Shown here piece by piece: positions 26,166 to 37,810 of a DNA stretch of 64,000 bases; the stretch's first letter is position 1, and every line of letters begins with the position of its first letter. The position numbers were made by a program, and so were the translations under genes. The notes below the pieces were generated by a model. The model had not been told where the DNA came from, searched no databases, and was given only the letters and a program-made list of their open reading frames with translations. Origin of the DNA: Cryptomeria japonica (lineage: Eukaryota; Streptophyta; Pinopsida; Cupressales; Cupressaceae); contig NC_081405.1 in NCBI RefSeq assembly GCF_030272615.1, positions 469,390,008 through 469,454,007 of the forward strand, read 5' to 3'.

Positions 26166-26846
26166 GACATCAATGAAAACATACATTATTATCATGTCAT
26201 CAAACTCTACACATATGCCAACAATCCACACAACATACTGGTGGCCTACACATACTTAACTTCCAATGTTGATGTGATTTTTGTAACATTCCCCCTCTTC
26301 ATCACAATCAACAACCCAACATCTTTCTCTCTTGTTGGTTGGCACCTAAGCACTAGCAACATGTCACTTACTGGTCTGCAATCCTTATGTCTTCAACACA
26401 AATTAATCACTAACTTGTGTACCGGTGATTTCAATGGCCATTATGCTAGATGACCTTCTCTTCCTTACCGGTGACCTACTATGCTAGTTGACATCAATGG
26501 AACCATTTATAGTATTCATCAATGACAACACTGCTCATAAATCTCCCATCCCTATTGCTATCCTATACTGGTTGACATCAATGACAACACAATGCCAACA
26601 ATATGTTCATATGGTTATTTCTATTTATGTACTTTATTTGATATTTACAATCTATGCATGTAATTCATTATGTAATTATGGAATTAGTGTAGTGTAATGT
26701 GTTGTTGTTATCTTTAAAAAAAAACTCTCTATTTTTCCTAGATTATGTGTTGGTTTCTTTAGGGTTTTGTGGTGGGTATTACAACATCTATAAGAATATT
26801 AAAATTATATTAGAATAATATATAACAAGAAGATCATCAGTTTTAG

Positions 26847-27043
26847 ATTGGCGATCTTGTACTTAAAGAGAATCAGAGGAATCAACAATATTATGAAAAT
26901 AAAGGAAATTTGGAGCCTAATTGGTTAGATCCTTACGTTATCAAACAAAGAATGGTTAAAGTTCATATCATTCAACCACTCCTGAAGGAGAACCTTTCAA
27001 TGAAACTCTCATTATCATCCACCTCAAAAGGTTATATGCCTAA
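26847..27043 (+). pseudogene. pol: R7: 3' end of a Ty3/gypsy integrase
   Basis: The plus strand reads IGDLVLKENQ, then KGNLEPNWLDPYVIK, then after a one-base frame change TTPEGEPFNETLIIIHLKRL and a TAA at 27041. This is the well-known end of plant gypsy integrases (GDLVLK...GKF.PNW.GPYVI...HLKRYY). Only the last 65 codons or so survive. R5 ends about 250 bp before it and R8 begins about 510 bp after it, so both landed close to an older gypsy copy. Confidence 0.8.
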
Positions 27044-27056
27044 ATTTGTCAAGTTA

Positions 27057-27554
27057 TCCCACTTTTAAAAAATAAAAAATCCAAAAATAAAATAATAAAG
27101 AGAAATATTTTTTCCTATGGTGTCAACCACCTTTATTGGTACCTTGGATAAGTACATGTGGTTAAAACCCATTAACATTTACTATGTGTACTGCCCCTCC
27201 CTGATTCAATCCTTATGATGGTTTGTGATAAATATTCATGAATTTATTTACATTGATTTTCTCTTTGATGTTAGTGGATTCATTATGATTATCTTGATGA
27301 TATTGGTTTTATACTTTAGATTAGTTATTGATGATTAGCTTCATGAATATTTTCTAATCAAGAGGTATGATTCATGAATATTTCTTATGATGATTTATCT
27401 TTCATTAACCCTAATTCAAATTTTACACTAGATGAGAATGATGATGTTATTCATTATGTCCTTGTTGTGATGTCTTACTGTGTGTGTGGAAGGGACGATG
27501 TCATACCACTCATTGTGAGCAGGGTGTGACATTGTGATTATTTTTCCACTACTA
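27057..27554 (+). other. No gene; probable 3' untranslated part of R7
   Basis: AT-rich sequence following the gypsy stop codon. No frame or LTR edge is recognisable before the R8 LTR begins. Confidence 0.45.
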
Positions 27555-28873
27555 TGTCTACCAAATATGTGTTGTCATTGATGTCAACATATTCCTCTGT
27601 GTGCTCCAGTGTTGCAGTTAGATTAAGTGAGTTGGTTTGGCCAGTGTGTTGTAGATGAGTTATTGTGGATTAAAGGGTTTTGTGATAAGTATCTCTACTT
27701 AATTCAACTATAGCTTCAGTGGTTTTCATGGTGATTTTATTGAGTAATGAGATTCGATATTGCGGTTGGTTTCTTAGCTTTTTGATGTTGATCAGTGTTC
27801 TGGATTTTGCTTCGCATTGCTCCGCATTGCAATATATTAGTTTGCAGATTTGGCAAAGTGTTTGGGACATTTTGGTGTGTCCTCAATTCAAATGGTTCAT
27901 GATTTGGAGGTCTGCAAGTGAATCTTTTAGGCTAACAGTCAGTTCAGTTAATGTTCTTGAAGTTCGATATGATATTAATGGAGATTCTAGTAAGTGGTGT
28001 TAGTGTGACTATTTTTGTGGTAATTCATGATGCTTGTGGATGTTTCTAGATCATGTCCTATTTGTGTTGGTGGTCTGCATTGATTGTTGTGCTAGTTATT
28101 GATGATTTTACTTGATTCGGTAATGTTCTTCATGGTCTTGGCCAGCATGATGATTGTAGCATATTGTGGATATTCAAGGCATAATTATTGGAGGTGTTTC
28201 ATGTTCAAGGTGTTGATTTAGGTCCATACTATGTCTTAGCCAACGTTGTTTTGGTTCACATGTAATGTTGTGGTGTGTATGGTTATATTTTTGTAATTTG
28301 TGATGTGTGTTGAGTCGACCTTGAAAGACAGGTTGATGATATATAAAAATAAATATAATACTCATGTGATAGAGTGATCTATGTGTGTGAATAATGCTTT
28401 GATCTTTCAAAAACAATGAATAAGTGTGAAGAAGTGCAGAGGAGAAAAATTATGTGTTATGCGCTTAACTAGAACCATAACTAGGCATGAGGAGATTCTA
28501 TTCTATTAGTTCATGATCTTTCGGATGTAATCTGAATGCTTTTGTAAGACATTAAGTCTTCCTAGGGTTGTAGCCCTTGTTGTTTATTGTTTCTGGGTAG
28601 TGAGATCTAGGTAGTGTGGCTGAATGCATGTGCATTCCCAATTGTAATATTTCATATACTTCTACCAATGTATCATCATATTGTGGGTAGGTTCCCACCG
28701 TGGTTTTTCTCTTGACTTGGTTTTCCACATCAAAAATCTTGGTGTTATGTGTGCTGTTGATTTATGCTTTCAATTTTAATTATCAAATCTGAAATTTTGT
28801 TTGAGTTAAGAAGAGATTTTGAGAAAACTGATTCACCCCACCTTCCTCTCAATTTTCTGCCTTTTTGCCAACA
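27555..28873 (+). repeat. R8 5' LTR
   Basis: It begins TGTCTACCAAATATG and ends TTTTTGCCAACA just before the primer site. It holds GTGGTTTTTCTC and GGTTTTCCACAT near 28695-28730, the conserved Copia LTR block, and a weakened hairpin (AAAACTGA/TCAATTTT) near 28824-28855. The start is inferred from the shared GTTGTCATTGATGTCAAC motif near LTR starts here; the 3' copy is missing. Confidence 0.7.
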
Positions 28874-28875
28874 AT

Positions 28876-28887
28876 TGGTATCAAATC
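28876..28887 (+). other. R8 primer-binding site, mutated
   Basis: TGGTATCAAATC differs from the initiator tRNA-Met site TGGTATCAGAGC by two substitutions (G to A and G to T). Confidence 0.8.
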
Positions 28888-28912
28888 TAGTTCCTCTGAA
28901 GAATCTTGATCG

Positions 28913-28925
28913 CTTGAGGTGATCC
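28913..28925 (+). promoter_or_regulatory. R8 conserved leader motif before gag
   Basis: CTTGAGGTGATCC lies three bases before the gag ATG at 28929. Similar CTTRAGG..GATC words occur before gag in R9, R11 and R12. Confidence 0.6.
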
Positions 28926-28928
28926 GTG

Positions 28929-29830
28929 ATGACAACTTATAGGAAGGATAGTCTGAGATTTGATGGAACAAACTACACTTTTTGGAAAATCCAGACGGAG
29001 TGTCACTTGAGATGAATTGGTGAAGATTACTAGAAGATTACTAAAAATGTGTATAACATTCCTCAAAATGGTCCTACAACTCTGGATGAGATAAATGAAG
29101 TTGAATACAATATTAGAGCTAAGGAAGCATTGTTGAGTGCCTTGACTAATTCTAAAAAGATAAATGTGATGGATTTGCAGATTACTCATGTGATCTGGAA
29201 GAAGTTGGAAACTTAATATGAAGGTGACAGTCATGTGAAGATTGCCAAGTTGTAGAGCTTGAAGGGAAAGTATGAGTTGTTGAAGATGAGCGAAGATGAG
29301 AACATTACTTCTTTTATGTAGAAAGTGAATGATCTTGTGTGAACTATCAGATGTACCAGTGGAGTATTGGAAAAATCAGAGATTGTTACTAAAGTGTTGA
29401 GATCCTTGCCTTCTTCTTCCAAGCACAAGGTTATTGTTATTTAGGATATCTAGTTCGTGACTAATGTGACTAGATACATGTTGATTGGCAAGCTTACTGC
29501 CTTTGAATTGAGTGAGTTTGGTGACTCTCCTCCTAAGTTTGAATTTGCATTCAAAGCTACTATTTATAGAAAGTAGAGATATGATTTGAGAGAAAGTTCT
29601 TAAAGAAGGGTATCTAGATATGAGAAGGAGATGGAAGAAGAAGAAAAAGAACTTGAGGAGCTCCAAGCCTTGATTACCAGGAGATTGCCTAAAGGAGTCG
29701 ATAAGTATGAAGGAAAATTGCTTCTTAAATATTTTTCATGTAATTAAATAGGACATTTTGCTTCAAGGTTTCCGAAAAGAGTTCCTAGGAAGAAATACAA
29801 GCCTAAATTTTAGAACAAATATTATTATGT
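28929..29830 (+). pseudogene. gag: R8 Gag, single-knuckle Copia type
   Basis: ATG at 28929, then SLRFDGTNYTFWKIQ, the usual Copia Gag opening. EGDSHVKIAKL and a long acidic helix (EKEMEEEEKELEELQ) follow. The knuckle near 29735-29775 reads YFSCN-stop-IGHFASRF, so two Cys are lost. Twelve in-frame stops, mostly TAG, and no frameshift. Several TAG codons sit where sister elements have Gln. Confidence 0.82.
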
Positions 29831-30507
29831 TGTTGATGAAGGTATGACAGATGATGATTCTGAGAAAGGACATTTAGGTGATGATGAATGGGTATTTATT
29901 GCTATCAAGGAAGATGATCTAGTGCCTACTGACTCTGCTAGATACATTAATGAGGAGAAAGATTTGGCTACTAAAGTTGAAGAGAAATATGGATGGGTTA
30001 TTGATAGTGGTTGCTCTCATCATATGCCAACTGATAAGAGTAAGTTTGTGAGCATGGAAAAGTAGGATGGTGGTATAGTAAGATTTGGTGATGACAAAGC
30101 TGGTATAGTCCATGGTAGAGGTTTCGATTCTCTTGATGGTAAGCACAATACTAATGATGTCTTGTATGTAGATGGTCTAAAGAATAATCTTTTGAGTGTT
30201 GGATAGATGGTTGACAAGGGATATGATTTTCAATTCAAGAATGACAAGTGTATAATGTTAAGTGGTTTCAGAATTGAGATTGCATCAGGGACAAAGACTA
30301 AAGGTAATATCTTTCACTTGAATGCTGGTGGTAAAAGTTGTTTGATTGCTCATATTGATGAAAGTTGGTTATGGCATAAGAGGATGTGTCATGTAAATTT
30401 TGATTGCATGGTTAAGATAAGTTCTACTCAAGCAGTAAGAGATCTTCCAAAGTTGGTAAAAACTACTAATCCATTAAGCAAGGAATGTCAATTAGGGAAG
30501 AATACAA
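29831..30507 (+). pseudogene. pol: R8 protease and pre-integrase region
   Basis: Same frame as Gag. WVIDSGCSHHM places the catalytic D-S-G at 30003-30011. VRFGDDKAGIVHGRG and GLKNNLLSVG follow, then the GAG-pre-integrase zinc motif (ESWLWHKRMCHVN ... SKECQLGKN; the first Cys of the C-x-x-C pair is replaced by Ser). Stops at 30062 and 30204. The frame is cut at 30507 by R9. Confidence 0.82.
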
Positions 30508-31930
30508 TGTTGGAATTTGCATGAAGATTGCATTAATGATATGTTATGTTATCATTGATGTCAATTATTTGATAATGATATTGCTGATATTGTTGATATT
30601 CTCTTGTAACCGGTAGGAAGGGATTTGTGAAGGACATTGTAAACCGGTATGTAAGTTTGTGAGTTGAACCGGTAACTAGTGTAAAAGGTTAAACCCTATC
30701 TATGTAATGTAACCGGTAAACCCTACCAGTTGTTTTTGTTAAACCCCAACCGATTAAAGTTGTTGAATTGGTTATGTTTGTTTACGATCTGATGTTGAGC
30801 GGTAATGATGGTGACACGTATGGTCATTGTATGAAGACAAGTTCAAAATGTTTTTGGCCCGTTTGTTTGTCCAAGGAATGAGCAAAATGTATTGCATCTA
30901 ATACAAAGCGCCTGATGAGTTGCTGAGCTCGTTGAAGCGGTAATCAAGGAGTGGTTGAGGTTTTATTAATTGATGTGTAGAGATTGCTATGAAATCTAAC
31001 GGTCATACTTGTACCGAATTGTTTGTAATCTCGATGAGAGAATTAGGTTTTTGTTGTTTTACCAACCTAATTGATTTTTATTTAAGGTTGATGAAGTTGT
31101 TTTGTTGAGTGTTGGCAAGAGTTGGCAGAAATTAATTGAGTGTGTGGTTGCCAAACTGAATAATGAGTTTGCAGTTTGAATAAAAGTAGATAGGAGCTTA
31201 AAAGGATTTTATCAAGCACATGTAGTGCTATTTAGACAAATGAAGTAAACTCCTATTGTTCTCTAACAATTATAGTAGAATTGAAATCCCCTAACCGGGT
31301 AAGATCTAACAAGCTTGGTTACTTATTAAATCCTCTAACAAGGTGATCCATTAGATTGGATTTTAAAATCCTCTACCGAGGTTACTCCTTACAGGGTATT
31401 TGCTTCTAACAAGGCATTTGTAGTCAATCCCTTGACTGGGTGATTGCTAACAAGATCAGATCTTAACAGGACTTTTGTAAAAGCTTTAACAGGCTTGCCT
31501 CCTAACATGGTGAACTTTAGAAGAGTTCAGATATTATCTTGTGAGTCCCATCTCACTGTAGTTTTTACCTATTTGGGTTTCCATGTCAAAAATACTTGTG
31601 TCATGTGGTGAATTTTTTTTGTGGTTATGATATTATGGTTGATTTGATTAACTACTTAACTATTCTAATAAGGCATGATAACTAGAAGTATTGAGAAATA
31701 GAATATGTTGACATATGATAAATCATTTGGATGTTTACAAGTTTAATGTTGTTTACTATTAAGTTGTTGTAACAGTCAACCGGATTTTCTTATGAGTATT
31801 TACAATGGTATTTCATTTGATAAGTTTTCTTTGTCATTGAGGTTAGGAAGTTTGTATCCATTTTTCTATTTACTAATTCACCCCCCCTCTTAGTAATCTA
31901 TCGGATATTTAATATTTCATCATAACATCA
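30508..31930 (+). repeat. R9 5' LTR
   Basis: Starts TGTTGGAATTTGCATGAAG and ends CATAACATCA. It carries ACCGGT words near 30609-30770, an array of mini-hairpins (31285-31500) with CCCTAACCGGG and CCTCTACCGAGG, and the Copia block TTTGGGTTTCCATGTC at about 31572. Confidence 0.9.
31870..31896 (+). other. C-loop hairpin in R9 5' LTR
   Basis: TTACTAA (31870-31876) pairs with TTAGTAA (31890-31896) around TTCACCCCCCCTC. The innermost G-C pairs of other copies are A-T here on both sides, so pairing is kept. The 3' LTR copy near 37745-37775 has lost it. Confidence 0.82.
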
Positions 31931-31932
31931 AT

Positions 31933-31944
31933 TGGTATCAGAGC
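31933..31944 (+). other. R9 primer-binding site (initiator tRNA-Met)
   Basis: TGGTATCAGAGC, unmutated, two bases after the LTR end. Confidence 0.93.
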
Positions 31945-31976
31945 CTCTCAGGTCCTCTAAGGTCTAAGCCTAACAA

Positions 31977-31992
31977 CTTGAGGAAAAGATCT
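31977..31992 (+). promoter_or_regulatory. R9 conserved leader motif before gag
   Basis: CTTGAGGAAAAGATCT lies 8 bases before the gag ATG at 32001. It is preceded by AAGCCTAACAA, which R11 has in the same position. Confidence 0.62.
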
Positions 31993-32000
31993 GCTAGATC

Positions 32001-32941
32001 ATGATGAAGAAGGAAGGTTCAAAGTTCAACAGAGAAAACTATAGGATATGGATCGACAAAATGAAAATTTACATCTAGAGTCTGGAAAGTTAGTATTGGG
32101 ATCATGTAGATACTAAGTATATTGCACCTACTGGGATTCTGATTGATGATCAGAAAAAATAACAACAAGAAAATCATCAAGCATTGGAGGCTATTATCAG
32201 TTCCTTGTCTGATGTTGAATATGTAGATATTCATGGTCTTGAAACTATATATGAGTTATGGAAAAAACTTGAAGAGATTTATAGCGGTGATGAACATGTC
32301 AAGATTCCTAAAGAGGAGAGTCTAAGAGGAAAGTTTGATGACATGAGAATGACTGAAGGTGAGAATATCTAGCAATATGGCCAAAGGATAAAAGAGATAG
32401 TCGGTGAAATTAAGAGTGGAAGAGGGAAAGTGGAAGATGCCACAGTGATCAGTAAGGTACTGAGAACCCTACTACCAATCTATGCTATCTGAGTTGCACT
32501 ATTCAGGAGCTGAAGTCCATTGACAAAACTAAGGTAACTCTTAACTCCATCATTGGTAAGATTACTTCTTTTGAATTAAACAGTTATGATCGTAGTGCAT
32601 AAAAATCTGAGTCTGCATTTAGTGCCTATGTTTCTAACCCATTTGTGAGAAAAAGTAGAGATACTAGTCATGGTTATGAATCTAGATCTAGCAGAGATGT
32701 TGATGATGAAGACAGTTTAGTGGAGCTTGAAGCATTGTTGGCAAAATGGTTTCCTAGAGGTACTGGTAAATATAGAGGTAAATTACCTTTAAAATGTTTT
32801 GCATGCAACAAGATTGCTCACATAGTGGCTAATTGTCCTAATAGTGAAAATGAACACAAGAGAGATACATTCAAGAAGTATAAGGGAAAAGGAAAGAGAG
32901 ATTGTCTTATTGCTATTGATAGTAATATCACTGATGAATAA
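32001..32941 (+). pseudogene. gag: R9 Gag, single-knuckle Copia type
   Basis: The opening GSKFNRENYRIWIDKMKIYI and YELWKKLEEIYSGDEHVK match Copia Gag. A frameshift lies between 32372 and 32645. The knuckle reads CFACNKIAHIVANC (32798-32839), with CCHC kept. Stops include TAG at about 32074, 32092 and 32370 and several TAA. Confidence 0.82.
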
Positions 32942-34300
32942 TCTGATGGTGATGCTAGTGAAGATATTGTGTTTGTATCTATTAAGGAAGAGATATTAGA
33001 CCAAAAGGAATTAGTATCCAGGATGGATAGCTCTGATGATTGGATCATTGATAATGGTTGTTCACATCATATGACTAGTGATCGGAGCAAATTTCTTTCC
33101 TTGAAGGAATTTGATGATGGTGTTGTTAGATTTGGCAATGACTCACCTTGGATGGTTAAAGGTAAAGGAATTATTTCTCTTAATGGGAAAAGTAGTGCAA
33201 ATAATGTCTACTGGGTTGAAGGACTAAAGAACAATATTTTGAGTGTGGCAGAACTCAATGACAAAGGATACCCACTGGAGTTTAAAAATGGTATGTGCAA
33301 AATCTTTGACAACAAAGGTGAATTGATTGCCACTGGGAAACAAACTAAAGGTAACCTGTTTCACCTTAATTCTAAAATTAGCAACTGTTTTATTGCAAAA
33401 ATAGATGATAGTTGGCTTTGGCATAGGAGATTTTGTCATATAACTTTGATAACATTATTAAAGTGAATAAGTCCAAGATATTGAGTGGTTTGCCTCAGTT
33501 AGACAAACCAGTTAATGCTCTTTGCAAAGAATGTCAGTTAGGAAAGATGACTTCTTCAAATTTCAAAAGAAAATCCTTTTTAGTGGAGCACTTGTTAGAT
33601 TTGAATCATACAAATCTTTGTGGACCAATAAGAACAAAAAGCATTCAAGGTGATAGATATTTCATGATTCTCAAGGATGATGTGGGTCACATTCTTATAA
33701 GATATGACTGAAACTTTTGGTAAGTTCAAGGCATTCAGGACCTTAGCTAAGAAAGAGAGCAGTAAAAAGATAAAATGTCTAAGGACAGATCAAGATGGTG
33801 AATTTACTTCTGAAGAAATTACTAGGTATTGTGAAGAGAATGGTATCAAATGGCAGCTTTTTGCACCAAGGACACCACAACAAAATGGTATCCTAGAAAG
33901 AAACAAATAGTCAATTGTTGAAGCTGCTAGGATAATGTTGATACAAGGAGGTGTAGCAAAAACCTTTTGGAGAGAAGTTGTTAGCATAGCTATCTACACA
34001 ATGAACTAGGTTATGATAAAGAGAGGTAAGGAAAAGACTCCTTATGAATATTGGTATGGAAGATCACCTGTTATTAGCTATTTTAAGATATTTGGAAGCA
34101 AATGTTTTATTAAGTGAGGTGATTACATTAGCAAATTTGAGGCTATAAGTGATGAAGGTATATTTGTTGGCTATTCCACCAAGAGTAAGGCCTACAAATG
34201 TTTTAACAACCGGACACAAAAAATTGTTAAGAGTGTTGATGTTCGAGTGGATGAATTTCTTGAAGTCTCAGAAGGAACTGGTTCAGAGAAAAAGGATGAA
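32942..34300 (+). pseudogene. pol: R9 protease and integrase
   Basis: WIIDNGCSHHM gives D-N-G at 33050-33058; the Thr/Ser of D-T/S-G is replaced, which should weaken catalysis. DDSWLWHRRFCH and CKECQLGKM form the pre-integrase zinc motif. Integrase shows LNHTNLCGP (first Asp is Asn), RTDQDGEF and QQNGILERN (Asp and Glu kept). Frameshifts occur near 33440 and 33700; stops at 33907, 34007 and 34116 (TGA). GIFVGYSTKSKAYKCFNN marks the C-terminal part. Confidence 0.84.
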
Positions 34301-36092
34301 GATCCTTGCATTTTGTTTTTGGAACCAGATACTGTGAAATCTGAAACCGGCAAAGCAAATTCTGATGCACTTGTTCAATCAAAACAAATAAGTTCAGAAG
34401 AAGAAGATGATAATGAAAAAGATGAACCTAAAGGTAATGATCATGTTATTCCTAGATATGTGAGTCTGAATCACAATCCTAAACAAATTATTGGAGATAA
34501 GGATGCTGGAGTACTAACCATAAGAATAATCAGAGAGAATTATTTCATGATCTCCACCATTGAACCAAGGACTGCTAAGGAGACATTTGATGATGATTAT
34601 TGGGTTAAAGCTATGAAGGAGGAATTGAGTAAAATTGAGAAGAACAACACTTGGACCCTAGTACCTCGATCGGTAAATAAGAATGTTATAGGTACTAAAT
34701 AGGTATATAGGAACAAGTTGAATGAAGATGGTGTTGTGTGTTGTAGTTCATAACAAGGAAAGATTGGTTTGCATGGATTATGCACAAGAAGAAGGAGAAG
34801 ATTATGGCAAAAATTTTGCAACAGTAGCAAGATTGGAAGGTGTCAGAACTTTACTTGCATTTGCAGCCCATAAGAAGTTCAAGGTATATCAGATGGATGT
34901 TAAGTTTGCATTTTTGAATGGGATATTGGAAGAATAAATATACATAGAGTAGCCAGATGGTTATGCTTTGACTGATAAGAAAGACATGGTATGCATATTG
35001 TATAAGGATTTATATGGATTAAAGAAAGCACCCAGAGCATGGTATGAAAGGCTTCATACACATTTGATGAAGATAGGCTTTCTGAGAACCAATGATGATA
35101 GTAACATATATCTCAAGTTCGAAGGAGATGAAATACTGGTCAGTGAAGTATTTTTTGATGATATCATATTTGGAGGTAATGATGTCATGAGCAATGGTTT
35201 TGCAGATGAAATGAAAAATGAGTTTGAAATGTCTTTAGTAGGGGAAATAAAAAATTTCATAGGCTTGCAGATACAACAAATGAAGAATGGTATTTTCATT
35301 ACATGGTCTAAGTATGTGAAAGAGGTTTTGAAGACATTTGGCATGAGTGACTATAAACCAGTTGGGAGACCAATGGTTATAGGTTGCAAGTTATCTAAGG
35401 AAGATAAATCTAAGTCTGTTGATGAGAAGGAATATAGGTCAATGATTGGCAAATTGCACTATGTTGTTCATAATAGACCAAACATAGCCCATGCGGTTGG
35501 CATAGTTGCTAGATTCTAGAAGAATCCTAAGGAAACAAGTTTGATAGCAACCAAGTTAATTTTTAGATACCTGAAAGGTATTATTGACTATGGATTATGG
35601 TATCCCTATTGAGGAAACTTTGATTTGAACTTATACACAAATGTTGATTGGGCAGGGAATGTTGATGACTGGAAAAGAACAACCGATGGAGCATTTTTTA
35701 TTGGAGGAAGGCTTGTTTCATGGAGTAGTAAAAAGCAGAGTTGTACTTAACAATCTACTCCTGAAGCTGAGTATGTTGCATCTTATATGAATTGCACATA
35801 GGCTATTCAGATGAGGCACATTTTGGAAGGTTTTAAGATGAAGATTTCAGAACCTATAAAGATTTTATGTGCCATAAATATTTCCAAAAATACATTTTTG
35901 CACACACAAACCAAGCACATTGAATTGAAGTATCATTTCTTGAGGGAAAAAGTGCAGAGCAAAGATGTTATCTTAGAGCATGTTTCTACGAAGGAGCAAC
36001 TTGCAGATATTTTTACCAAACCTCTACCTAAGACTACATTTGAGTATCTTAGAACTCAACTATGGGTTGTACCCCTTCATGAGGTTAGTTGA
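34301..36092 (+). pseudogene. pol: R9 reverse transcriptase and RNase H
   Basis: An acidic linker and RYVSLNHNPKQIIGDKD lead into RT ([55 protein letters not shown] at about 35146). A frameshift lies near 34720, and a TAG replaces Trp in GTKWVYRNK at 34700. RNase H follows (TPEAEYVASYMNCT, TKHIELKYHFLREKV, EQLADIFTKPL) and closes with TGA at 36090. The RT is closest in text to R12 and R13. Confidence 0.87.
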
Positions 36093-36421
36093 GTATGATG
36101 TTGATTGCATCAATCCCTAAACTATTTGTAGAATTTTACAAGGATTGGTGTAGTAGTGGATGTATTCCACAGGGGGAGCATCAAGTTGCAGTATGTTGTT
36201 GATGCACAGTGAAATTTGACATTACATGTTTTACTTTCAATTTGGCATTACTGTCAAAGGGGGAGAAGAATTATGTGATTATGGGAAGGAAAACCAGTGA
36301 CAAACTAAAGACAGAGAGAGCATGTGAATACTTGGTAATGTAAACCAGGATTCCTATTCACAATCACAGCAGCAATCATCATGTTGAAATTTGTATTGCC
36401 ATCAATGCCAAAGAGGGAGAT
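36093..36421 (+). other. R9 3' untranslated region with purine tract
   Basis: The proximal purine tract at 36410-36421 (AAAGAGGGAGAT, preceded by ATCAATGCC) touches the LTR start. Two more G-rich tracts lie upstream, CACAGGGGGAGCA near 36170 and TCAAAGGGGGAGAA near 36255. Confidence 0.8.
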
Positions 36422-37805
36422 TGTTGGCAATTGCATGAAGATTGCATTAATGATATGTTATGTTATCATTGATGTCAATTATCTTATAATGATATTGCTG
36501 ATATTGTTGATATTGTCTTGTAACTGGTAGGAAGAGCTTTGTGAAGGACATTGTAAACCGGTATGTAAGTTTCTGAGTTGAACCGGTGTAAAAGGTTAAA
36601 CCCTATCTATGTATTGTAACTGGTAAACCCTATAAGTTGTTTTTGTTAAACCCTAATCGATTAAAGTTCTTGAATTGGTTATATTAGTTTATGATCTGAT
36701 GTTGAGCAGTAATGATGGTTTCATGTATGGTCATTGTATGAAGACAAGTTCAAAATGTTTTTGGCATGTTTGTTTGTCTAGAGAATGAGAAAAATGTATT
36801 GCATCTAATGCAAAGCATGTGATGAGTTACTGAGCTTGATGAAGCAGTAATCAAGAAGCGGTTGAGGTTTTCTTAATTGATGTGAAGAGATTGCTATGAA
36901 ATCCAATAGTCATACTTGTACCGACTTGTTTGTAATCTCAATGAGAGAATTAGGTTTTTGTTGTGTCATCGACCTAATTAATTTGTATTTAAGGTCGATG
37001 AAGTTGTTTTGTTGAGTGTTAGCAAGAGTTGGTAGAAATCAGTTGAGTGTGTGGTTGCCAATCTAGATAATGAGTCTGCAGTTTGAATAAAGGCAGATAG
37101 GAGCTTAAAAGGATCTAATCAAGCAAGTGTAGTGCTATTCAAATAGATCAAACAAACTCCTATTGTTCTCTAACAATTACAGTAGAATTGAAATCCCCTA
37201 ACCGGGTAAGCTCTAACAAGGTGATCCATTAGATTGGATTTTCAAATCCTCTACTGAGGTTACTCCTTACAGGGTATTTTCTTCTAACAAGGCATTTGTA
37301 GTCAATCTGTTAACCGGGTGATTCCTAACAGGATCAGTTCTTAACATGACTTTTGTAAAAGCTTTAACAGGCTTGGCTCCTAATGGTGAAAAATTCAAAA
37401 GAGTTCAAATATTATCTGGTGAGTCCTATCTCACTGTGGTCTTTACCTATTTGGGTTTCCACGTCAAAAATACTTGTGTCATGTGGTGAATGTTTTTGTG
37501 GTTATGATCTTATGGTTGATTTGATTAACTACTTAACTATTCTGATAAGGAATGGTAACCAAAAGCATTGAGAAATGGAATTTGTTGACATATGATAAAG
37601 CATTTTGATGTTTACAAGTTTAATGTTCTTTACTGTTAAGTTGTTGTAACAGTCAACCGGATTTTGTTGAGTATTTACAGTGGTATTTCATTGAATAAGT
37701 TTACTTTGTGATTGAGATTGGAAAGTTTGTATCAATTTTTCTATTTAGTGATTCACCCCCCCCCAAAGTAATCTACTAGATACTTATTCTTTCATCATAC
37801 CATTA
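36422..37805 (+). repeat. R9 3' LTR
   Basis: Begins TGTTGGCAATTGCATG and aligns with the 5' LTR throughout, with many C/T and G/A differences. A short piece near 37210 is shortened relative to the 5' copy. Confidence 0.9.
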
Positions 37806-37810
37806 TACAA

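Larger units (their letters stand above)
24771..26223 (-). mobile_element. R6: solo LTR nested in R5
   Basis: It is closely related to R4, with the same hairpin, GGAAACCCA block and ATGCCAACA end. ATCCAC is present on both sides (24765-24770 and 26224-26229); the uninterrupted site is seen in the R5 3' LTR. The plus-strand start TAATGAATAATGATG aligns with TGATAATACAATGATG of R4, so the terminal TG seems mutated to TA. Length 1453 bp. The 25100-25609 frame lies within the LTR and has no domain. Confidence 0.88.
16485..26600 (-). mobile_element. R5: gag-only LTR retrotransposon (non-autonomous)
   Basis: Both LTRs are present (16485-19055 and 22571-26600 including the nested R6), each starting TGTTGAACACAAGA on the plus strand and ending CCAACA. 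After removing R6 and one copy of its target repeat the 5' LTR is 2571 bp, the same as the 3' LTR. A tRNA-iMet primer site lies at 22557-22568 and a purine tract at 19056-19070, both in the right places. Flanks CTATG (16480-16484) and ATATG (26601-26605) match at four of five bases. The 3.5-kb interior encodes only Gag. No integrase, RT or RNase H is visible, so it would need proteins in trans. Confidence 0.88.
22571..26600 (-). repeat. R5 5' LTR, interrupted by R6
   Basis: Two pieces, 22571-24770 and 26230-26600, together match the 3' LTR over its full 2571 bp. The text around the break (CATATCCAC then ATCCACACAAC) matches CATCCACACAAC in the 3' LTR near 18680, which fixes the R6 insertion point. 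Confidence 0.88.
30508..37805 (+). mobile_element. R9: full-length but inactive Ty1/Copia element nested in R8
   Basis: LTRs 30508-31930 (1423 bp) and 36422-37805 (1384 bp) share start and text. TACAA flanks it (30503-30507 and 37806-37810). The tRNA-iMet site is at 31933-31944 and the purine tract at 36410-36421. The interior runs gag, protease, integrase, RT and RNase H in Copia order over 4.1 kb. At least four frameshifts and more than fifteen stops make it non-coding today. The 3' LTR ends TA instead of CA. Confidence 0.93.
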
